From: Polaromonas sp.
GTDB lineage: Bacteria; Pseudomonadota; Gammaproteobacteria; Burkholderiales; Burkholderiaceae_C
DNA: 64,000 nucleotides
Assembly: GCA_021737975.1 (NCBI GenBank)
Contig: JAIPCZ010000008.1
Span: 30,484 to 94,483 of the forward strand
Direction: 5' to 3'
The number at the start of each line of letters is the position of its first letter. Within the stretch, counting starts at the first letter, position 1. Shown here in pieces: positions 55,485-64,000 of this stretch. The notes beneath the pieces are model-generated. The model was not told the DNA's origin, did no database searches, and saw only the letters and a program-made list of their open reading frames with translations. Position numbers and translations under genes: made by a program.

Positions 55485-58400
55485 TTAGCTGTTGGCGCTG
55501 CCATTAGCCTTGTTTTGTGCAGCATTTAAGCCAGGTTGGCGTCTGAATTTACTCAGCCATTGCGCCAAATCATCCATGTAGCAGTAAACCACCGGCACCA
55601 CCACCAGGGTCAGCAGCGAGGAAGTGATGACGCCGCCGATCACCGCCTGGCCCATCGGCGCGCGCATCTCGGAGCCCTCGGACATCGCAAAGGCGAGCGG
55701 CACCATGCCGAAAATCATCGCCAGCGTGGTCATCAGGATGGGCCGCAGGCGCACCTTGGCAGCCATCAGCAGCGCGTCGTGCCGGTTCAGGCCATCCTCG
55801 CGCGCGCGGATGGTAAAGTCCACCAGCAAAATGGCATTTTTGGTGACCAGGCCCATCAGCATCACCACACCGATCACGGAGAACATCGACAGGGTCGAGT
55901 TGAACAGCATCAGTGCCAGCACCACGCCGATCAGCGTCAGCGGCAGTGCCGTCATGAGCGCCAGCGGCTGGAAAAAGCTCTTGAACTGGCTCGCCAGAAT
56001 CATGTAAATGAAGATCACCGCCAGCACCAGGGCCGACATGGCGTAGCCAAAAGCCTCTGCCATGTCCTTGACCGACCCGCTGAACTTGTAGCTGTAGCCT
56101 GGCGGCATGGCAATGCTGTCCATCGCCGTCTTGATGTCGGCGGACACTTCGCCGGCCGAGCGACCGGAGACGTTGCCGGTGATGGCCACCTCGCGTGTCA
56201 GGTCGCGCCGGTTGATCTGGTTGCTGCCCGTTGATTCGATCACCTTGGCCACCTGGTCGAGCCGCACCACCCGGGCGCTGCCGTCCGCCTGTGTGCCCAC
56301 AGTGAAGGGCAGGGCGCTCAGGTCCTGCGGCTGCTTGCGTGACTGGGGTGACAGGCGCACGTTGACGTCATAGGTCTGGTCGTCCGGGGCGCGCCAGTTG
56401 CCAACGGTCTGGCCTGCCACCAGAATGCGCAGGGATGAGCCGATTTGCGCCACGCTCAAACCGAGGTCGGAGGCCGCGTCGCGGCGCACCCGGACATCGA
56501 GTGTGGGTTTGTCGGGTTTCAAGGTCGAGTCCACGTCGACCAGACCAGGCACAGTCCGGATTTTTTCCAACGCCAGCGCGTTCAGGCGCGACAACTCGGC
56601 CATGTCAGCGCCCTGGATGGAAAAGGCGATCTGCTTTTGGCCACCCACAGGATCGAGCAGTCCGACGTGGGTCACGCTGATGCCGGGCACCTCGCGCAGG
56701 CGCTGGCGCAGCGCGGTGGACATGTCATCGACGCTGCGCGTGCGCTTGTTGCGGTCCACCAGACGGATGTAGATGCTGGCGTACATCTTGCCCTGGGCAT
56801 TGCCGGTGTTGATCGTGGTCAGGGTGTAGTTGACCTCGGGGAAGGACCGGATGATGCCTTCGACCTGGCGCGCCCTTGCTTCGGTGACTTCGAGCGAGGA
56901 GCCCACCGGCGTGTTGAAGGTGAGGTTGGTTTCGGAAAAGTCGGATTTGGGCACAAACTCGGTGCCCAAGAGCGGCACCATGAAAATGCTGCTGACAAAG
57001 ATGGCGAGGGCCAGGGCCACCGTGCTGGGCCTGTGGTCCAGCGCCCAGCGCAAAATGCCCTGGTAGACCCCGACCAGTGCGTCGGTGCCATGATCGAACA
57101 GCGCCGTGACGCGGCCAATGGTTTTGTCGTAGAGCGTGCGCGGGGCGAGGTGCTTGCCATGGGCCTCGATGCTGGGGTCATGCCAGATCGAGGACAGCAT
57201 CGGGTCGAGCGTGAAGCTGACGAACATCGAGATCAGCACCGCTGCCACAATGGTCAGGCCAAATTCATGGAAGAACTTGCCAATGATGCCGCCCATGAAA
57301 CCAATCGGCAAAAACACGGCCACGATTGACAGCGTGGTGGCAAAAACCGCCAGGCCAATTTCACGCGTGCCGTCCATCGAGGCGTCAAATGGGTCTTTGC
57401 CCATTTGCACGTGACGCACAATGTTTTCGCGGACCACGATGGCGTCGTCAATCAGCAAGCCGACGCACAGGCTCAGCGCCATCATGGTGATCATGTTGAT
57501 GGTGAACCCCAGAAGGTTCATGAAAAAGAAAGTGCCTATCAGTGCGATGGGCAGCGTCAGACCGGTGATGACAGTGGAGCGCCAGGAATTCAGGAATAGA
57601 AACACGATCAGCACCGTGAGCAGCGCGCCCTCGAACAGGGTTTGCCGCACATTGGACACCGACACCCTGATTTGCCGCGAACCGTCGGTGATTTGCGTGA
57701 GCTTGACACCGGGTGGCAACTGCTGCTGCAGTTCCGCCAGTGTCCTGTTGAGGCCGTCAACCACGGCAATGGTGTTTTCGTCCTGCGCCTTCTGCACGTT
57801 GAGAAGCAGGGTGCGCTGGCCGTTATAAAGGGCAAGGCTTTCAATTTCCTGCGCCCCATCGGTCACCTCGGCGAGTTGGTCAACCCGCACTGCGGCACCA
57901 TTCTTGCGCGTGATGATGATGCGGCCGAAGTCCTCGGGACGCTGGACGCGTGCGGCAATCTGGATCACCCGGTCTTGCGCGCTGGAGCGGATGCTGCCCA
58001 CCGGATAGTCCTGGTTTTCATTGCGAACGGCATTGGCCACCTGCTCGGGTGTGATGCCATGCGCGGCGAGGGCCTGCGGGTTCAAATAAATGTTGATCTC
58101 GCGCTTGCTGGCGCCGACCAGGGCCACGGAGCCGACGCCGCGCACGTTTTCCAGGCGTTTTTTCAGCGTTTGCTCAGCCCAACTGGTGAGTTCCACCGCA
58201 TTGAGCGATGCGCCCGCGCTGGTGTCAGGCAACACCGCCACCGACCAGATGGCACGGCTGGCCGGATCAAAGCGCAGCACGCGCGGCTCCTTGACCTCGG
58301 CGCGCAGGGTCGCGCGGACGGCGGCCACCTTTTCACGCACATCGTCAGCGGCTTTGCGCCCGTCCATGTGTAATCCGAACTCGATGATGACCACCGACTG

Positions 58401-58661
58401 GCCCTCATACGAGCGCGAGGTCAGGGCATTGATGCCGGCAATGGAATTGACCCCTTCCTCGATCTTTTTGGTGACTTCGCTCTCCACAATCTCGGGCGAG
58501 GCCCCGGGGTAGTCGGTGCTGATCACCACCACCGGAAAATCAATGTTGGGGAACTGGTCCACTTGCAGGCGCTGCATCGAAAAAAGCCCGAGCACCACCA
58601 GGGCCAGCATGACCATGGTGGCAAACACCGGGTTGTGAAGGCTGACGCGGGTGAACCACAT
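55485..58661 (-). CDS. RND efflux transporter permease
   Basis: A 1058-residue HAE/AcrB-type inner-membrane pump with 12 transmembrane helices and two large periplasmic loops. The N-terminus [20 protein letters not shown] resembles the MdtB/MexF-like group. The proton-relay pair is in [14 protein letters not shown] (helix 4), and [20 protein letters not shown] is the conserved helix 11-12 region. It abuts the adaptor gene with no spacer. A TolC-family gene lies 1.1 kb downstream and could supply the outer channel. Confidence 0.95.
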   Translation of the reverse strand: MWFTRVSLHNPVFATMVMLALVVLGLFSMQRLQVDQFPNIDFPVVVISTDYPGASPEIVESEVTKKIEEGVNSIAGINALTSRSYEGQSVVIIEFGLHMDGRKAADDVREKVAAVRATLRAEVKEPRVLRFDPASRAIWSVAVLPDTSAGASLNAVELTSWAEQTLKKRLENVRGVGSVALVGASKREINIYLNPQALAAHGITPEQVANAVRNENQDYPVGSIRSSAQDRVIQIAARVQRPEDFGRIIITRKNGAAVRVDQLAEVTDGAQEIESLALYNGQRTLLLNVQKAQDENTIAVVDGLNRTLAELQQQLPPGVKLTQITDGSRQIRVSVSNVRQTLFEGALLTVLIVFLFLNSWRSTVITGLTLPIALIGTFFFMNLLGFTINMITMMALSLCVGLLIDDAIVVRENIVRHVQMGKDPFDASMDGTREIGLAVFATTLSIVAVFLPIGFMGGIIGKFFHEFGLTIVAAVLISMFVSFTLDPMLSSIWHDPSIEAHGKHLAPRTLYDKTIGRVTALFDHGTDALVGVYQGILRWALDHRPSTVALALAIFVSSIFMVPLLGTEFVPKSDFSETNLTFNTPVGSSLEVTEARARQVEGIIRSFPEVNYTLTTINTGNAQGKMYASIYIRLVDRNKRTRSVDDMSTALRQRLREVPGISVTHVGLLDPVGGQKQIAFSIQGADMAELSRLNALALEKIRTVPGLVDVDSTLKPDKPTLDVRVRRDAASDLGLSVAQIGSSLRILVAGQTVGNWRAPDDQTYDVNVRLSPQSRKQPQDLSALPFTVGTQADGSARVVRLDQVAKVIESTGSNQINRRDLTREVAITGNVSGRSAGEVSADIKTAMDSIAMPPGYSYKFSGSVKDMAEAFGYAMSALVLAVIFIYMILASQFKSFFQPLALMTALPLTLIGVVLALMLFNSTLSMFSVIGVVMLMGLVTKNAILLVDFTIRAREDGLNRHDALLMAAKVRLRPILMTTLAMIFGMVPLAFAMSEGSEMRAPMGQAVIGGVITSSLLTLVVVPVVYCYMDDLAQWLSKFRRQPGLNAAQNKANGSANS

Positions 58662-59798
58662 TTACTGGGGTCCCGGTGCGTTTGTTTTCACCAGCGTTCC
58701 GACGCGCAGGCTTCCTACGGCGCCGTCGATCACCACGCTGCCCTCCGCAACGCCGGTCACGGCCACCATGGCAACATCAGCCACGTCGCCCCGGGCCCCC
58801 GGCATCACGTTCACATGTTGCACCCGGTTTTGGTTGACGAGTTGCACATAGGCTTGCGGCTTGTCCGTGCGCACGGCGCTCACGGGCAAGGCCAGGCTGG
58901 TGATGGCCCCAATGTTCAGGCTGCCTTGCGCAAACAGGCCATGGCGCAAATTGGCATCGGGCTCAAGCGCCAGATAAACCAGCACAGCACGACTGCCCAT
59001 GGAGGCGCTCGGGTTGATTCGAACGACCTTGGCGTGGATCACCTGGTGTGTGCCGTCCAGTGTCAGTTGGGCGTTTTGCCCCGTTTTGACCAGCATCGAA
59101 TCGGCCGCATTCAGGCTGGCTTCAAGCTCAAGTTGCCGGTTGTCGACGATTTCCACAATGCGCGCATCCACTGGCACGCGTTCGCCCGGCTGTGCCAGCC
59201 GCTGGGAGATTTGCCCGGCAATGGGGGCGCGCAGCACGGTGTCTTCAAGCGCCTTTGCGGCCAGGTCAGCGCCCGATTGCGCTGCCTGGTGGCTGGCCAG
59301 TGCCGCGTCCAGGCTGGCCTGAGATGAAGCCAGTGCGGTGCCGGAGATGAACCCCTGCGCCACCAGCGCCTGGTTGTTGTCAAAATTACGCTGGGCAATG
59401 GCCACCTGGGCTTTGGCCGCCGCCGCTTGCTGACGGGCCTGACGCAAGCGGGCTTCGGATTCGGTCGGGTCGGTGCGGGCCAGCACTTGGCCAGCGCGCA
59501 CCGTGTCGCCCTCGCGCACGGTCAGATTACGCAATTCTCCGGGCACGCGGGCCTTGACCAATGCCGTGTTGACGGCCTTGACAGGGCCTGAGATCGGCAC
59601 GGTCTGTTGCAATTCAAGGGTTTTGACCTGCACCAGATCGTTTCCCGTGAGGTCGATACTGACTTGGGATTTTTGGGCGGCCTGTTGTGCGTCCAGGGCC
59701 GCCCGAGCGGCTTGACGCGCCGACAAGGTGCGCAGTGCGCCGGCTGCCAGCAAGGCCACAACGAGCCCGGCAAGCGTCCATTTCATCCAGGGTTTCAT
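58662..59798 (-). CDS. RND efflux periplasmic adaptor subunit
   Basis: A 378-residue membrane-fusion protein. One N-terminal membrane anchor (WTLAGLVVALLAAGALR) precedes the lipoyl halves (PVKAVNTALVKARVPGELRN ... PIAGQISQRLAQPGERV), a coiled-coil hairpin (about 100-170) and the beta-barrel/MP domains. It bridges the inner-membrane pump to a TolC-like channel. Its start overlaps the TetR gene by four bases. Confidence 0.94.
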   Translation of the reverse strand: MKPWMKWTLAGLVVALLAAGALRTLSARQAARAALDAQQAAQKSQVSIDLTGNDLVQVKTLELQQTVPISGPVKAVNTALVKARVPGELRNLTVREGDTVRAGQVLARTDPTESEARLRQARQQAAAAKAQVAIAQRNFDNNQALVAQGFISGTALASSQASLDAALASHQAAQSGADLAAKALEDTVLRAPIAGQISQRLAQPGERVPVDARIVEIVDNRQLELEASLNAADSMLVKTGQNAQLTLDGTHQVIHAKVVRINPSASMGSRAVLVYLALEPDANLRHGLFAQGSLNIGAITSLALPVSAVRTDKPQAYVQLVNQNRVQHVNVMPGARGDVADVAMVAVTGVAEGSVVIDGAVGSLRVGTLVKTNAPGPQ

Positions 59799-60496
59799 GG
59801 CAAGGCGTGCTCCAGGGAAGGGTTCGGGTGGTTCTTGGGTTGGTTGAAGCCGTGGGTCAGCATGTCGAGTTGGGCTGCCAGGTACTTATGGGGGTCAAGT
59901 TGGACATCATCGCCGCAGCAAGTACCCAAAGAATGCTTCCAAAGCGCCAGGAAAAGCATGGGTGCCAGCACCAGGTAAACGCCATAGGTAAAGTCCATCG
60001 GGCGGAATTCTCCGCTCGCAACACCGCGTCTCAGGACGCGCTCGATGAGGGCATTGCCGGGTTGCATCACCTCTTGCCGGTAAAAACTGGCCAGTTCAGG
60101 AAAGTTTTGTGCCTCGCTCATCATCAACTTGGGGATGCCGCTGGCCTGGGTGGAGCCAACGCGTTCCCACCAATTGAACAGACAGTAGCGCAGCATGTCG
60201 TGGGTACTGCCATCAAAACGGTCAATTTCGTCGTTCCACTCTGCAAAACGGCCGGAAATGTTCTCGCGCACCACGGCCTTGAAGAGTTCTTCCTTGCTTG
60301 GAAAATATAAGAAAAGGGTACCTTTGGAGACACCGGCGCGCTGGGCTACCTCGTCCACCCGGGTAGCGGCAAAACCCTTCTCGACAAACAAGTCCAGCGC
60401 GGCCGCCAGCAATTCGCCGGGGCGCGCTTCTTTGCGGCGTGATCGACGCGCCTGTTGATCCGGCAAGGTGAAATTTTTGGATGGGGGAGTGGTCAT
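59795..60496 (-). CDS. TetR/AcrR-family regulator of the efflux operon
   Basis: A 233-residue repressor with the N-terminal TetR helix-turn-helix (LLAAALDLFVEKGFAATRVD, EVAQRAGVSKGTLFLYF) and a helical ligand-binding C-terminus. It is the first gene of the TetR-adaptor-pump operon and probably represses its own promoter, where an ACTAA-N4-TTAGT dyad is found. The inducer is unknown. Confidence 0.93.
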   Translation of the reverse strand: MTTPPSKNFTLPDQQARRSRRKEARPGELLAAALDLFVEKGFAATRVDEVAQRAGVSKGTLFLYFPSKEELFKAVVRENISGRFAEWNDEIDRFDGSTHDMLRYCLFNWWERVGSTQASGIPKLMMSEAQNFPELASFYRQEVMQPGNALIERVLRRGVASGEFRPMDFTYGVYLVLAPMLFLALWKHSLGTCCGDDVQLDPHKYLAAQLDMLTHGFNQPKNHPNPSLEHALP

Positions 60497-60506
60497 AAAA
60501 TTACTG

Positions 60507-60520
60507 ACTAATGGGTTAGT
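60507..60520. promoter_or_regulatory. Probable TetR operator
   Basis: ACTAA-TGGG-TTAGT is a perfect 5-bp dyad located 11-24 bp before the regulator's ATG. It lies just downstream of a minus-strand promoter with TTGACA (60550-60545) and a weak TAAACT -10, so bound repressor would block initiation. Confidence 0.55.
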
Positions 60521-60646
60521 AGTTTAACTTGGAGCCGCCTTTTCTGTCAATCCAAACATAGACCCGCACGCATCAAGCTTGTCCCTTTGCGGCTAGCATG
60601 ATGGGGCGGCCTGTTCTTGGGTTCGCTTTTTCAAGAGGGTCACTAC

Positions 60647-61195
60647 ATGGGGCAAACAAATCAAACCATCACGCTGGGGGGCGGCTGCTTTTGGTGCACC
60701 GAGACGGTTTTTGTGCGGGTGAAGGGGGTGCTCGACGTCGAGTCTGGTTACTGCAATGGTGAAACCTTGCAACCCACCTACGAACAGGTGTGCACTGGCG
60801 GCACGGGACACAATGAGGTAGTCAAGTTGGTCTATGACCCGGGGCAAATCAGTGTGCGTGAAATTTTGGAGATTTTCTTTCTGATTCACGACCCGACCAC
60901 GCGAAATGCCCAGGGAAATGACCATGGCACGCAGTACCGAAGCGGCATTTATTGCAACACGCCAGAGCAGCGGCAGGAAGCCCTGGCGCTGATCGCGGAA
61001 CTTGAGCAAAGCGGCGCTTACCCGGGTGCCATCGTGACCGAGGTGCTTCCGCAAGCCAATTACTGGCCGGCCGAAGACTATCACCAGGATTTTTTTGAAA
61101 AGAACCCGAACCAGGGCTACTGCCTTGCCGTGGCGGCACCCAAGCTTGCCAAGTTTCGCAAGACCTTCGCACGCTTGCAGAAACCAGACCTTTAA
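60647..61195 (+). CDS. msrA: Peptide-methionine (S)-S-oxide reductase
   Basis: A 182-residue repair enzyme reducing methionine S-sulfoxide in proteins. The catalytic motif is GGGCFWCTE, with the PTYEQVCTGGTGHNEVVK and HDPTTRNAQGNDHGTQYRS segments; a C-terminal resolving Cys lies in NQGYCLAV. ATG 60647 has AGAGGG upstream; an in-frame ATG at 60617 is less likely. Confidence 0.96.
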   Translation: MGQTNQTITLGGGCFWCTETVFVRVKGVLDVESGYCNGETLQPTYEQVCTGGTGHNEVVKLVYDPGQISVREILEIFFLIHDPTTRNAQGNDHGTQYRSGIYCNTPEQRQEALALIAELEQSGAYPGAIVTEVLPQANYWPAEDYHQDFFEKNPNQGYCLAVAAPKLAKFRKTFARLQKPDL

Positions 61196-61204
61196 AATTC
61201 ACCC

Positions 61205-61558
61205 ATGGCCACCAAAATACCCAAAATTGTTCCTGCTCAACCCACTCTGCCCGCTGAAAGCGATGGTACCGTGGTGCTGGAGCGTCGCACCCAGCGCACC
61301 AAACCGCCCCAGATGTACCAGGTGGTCATGCTCAATGACGACTACACACCGATGGAATTTGTCGTCATGGTGTTGCAGGAATTTTTCAGCAAAGACCTGG
61401 AAACCTCGACCCGGATCATGCTCAAGATCCATCTGGACGGCAAAGCGGTGTGCGGCGTGTATTCCCGGGATGTGGCCGCCACCAAGGTGGATCAGGTGCT
61501 GGATGCGGCGGCCAAGTCCGGGCATCCGCTCAAGTGCTTTTGTGAACCTGTGGCCTAG
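61205..61558 (+). CDS. clpS: ATP-dependent Clp protease adaptor ClpS
   Basis: A 117-residue N-recognin that delivers N-degron substrates to ClpAP. A flexible N-terminal tail is followed by the core [20 protein letters not shown] (substrate pocket) and [16 protein letters not shown]. It lies 96 bp before clpA, the usual arrangement. RBS and start at 61205 fit homologues. Confidence 0.95.
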   Translation: MATKIPKIVPAQPTLPAESDGTVVLERRTQRTKPPQMYQVVMLNDDYTPMEFVVMVLQEFFSKDLETSTRIMLKIHLDGKAVCGVYSRDVAATKVDQVLDAAAKSGHPLKCFCEPVA

Positions 61559-61654
61559 CGAGGGTGTGGCAAGAGATTGATTCCCGACTCGCGCACATGA
61601 ATTAGAAATCGGATTACAGTTGAAACCTGAAACAAAAGCTATCAAAGGAATTTT

Positions 61655-63982
<2,328 letters not shown>

Positions 63983-64000
63983 ATTCGCCAGTCAAAGAAA

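Overview
The window reads as chromosomal DNA of a betaproteobacterium of the order Burkholderiales, most likely family Comamonadaceae and close to Rhodoferax. The reasons are the gene order folC-SPOR-cvpA-purF-metZ-gltX, the pepN/fbp and prfB neighbourhoods, high GC in most genes, and a three-gene MtrC/MtrA/MtrB cluster of the type known from iron-reducing Rhodoferax. The genus is an inference.

Layout. 1-1640 is eroded DNA: a retropepsin-like remnant, one hypothetical gene, a structured non-coding stretch and a broken DJ-1/PfpI gene. 1619-3739 (minus) carries a Host_attach protein behind a divergent GroEL paralogue that lacks the conserved ATP-site aspartate (D52 replaced by Ser). 3877-8426 is an accessory block of secreted lipoproteins: a monohaem cytochrome c, a seven-repeat FG-GAP/VCBS protein and four unknown proteins. 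8609-8849 holds a REP-like palindrome, a long hairpin and tRNA-Thr(CGT). 8879-15359 (minus) is a housekeeping run: alpha/beta hydrolase, prfB with its programmed +1 frameshift, HAD phosphatase, pepN, fbp. 15385-26306 (plus) has an acyl-CoA ligase, an ABC importer operon, a LysR regulator coupled to a methyltransferase, an aldo-keto reductase, ybaK, plsY and a glutamine amidotransferase. 26320-28280 (minus) couples YajQ, a degenerate HD-GYP protein and an FMN-binding oxidase-like protein. 28296-39259 holds murB, an NAD-dependent epimerase, argG, ppnP, an ArsC-like reductase and folC through gltX. tRNA-Ala, tRNA-Glu and tRNA-Asp follow and end in a clear terminator. 39716-46910 has three transporters, ogt, a phosphohexomutase, waaC and waaA.

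The most interesting segment is 46911-53047. A perfect FNR/Anr-type box precedes an OmcA/MtrC-family decahaem lipoprotein. An intrinsic terminator follows, then an MtrA/DmsE-family decahaem cytochrome and an MtrB/PioB-family outer-membrane barrel. Together they encode a complete 20-haem trans-outer-membrane electron conduit, probably induced when oxygen is low. The cluster sits between waaA and the tolC-rhodanese-methyltransferase block, is visibly less GC-rich than its flanks, and has no inner-membrane quinol dehydrogenase beside it.

The right end (53056-63982) carries tolC, a rhodanese, a Pcm-like methyltransferase, an RND efflux operon with its TetR regulator and a likely operator, msrA, clpS and clpA. 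A second notable oddity is waaA: its reading frame contains a palindromic repeat of the usually intergenic GTCATCCCGG type, which adds roughly 55 residues to the Kdo transferase.
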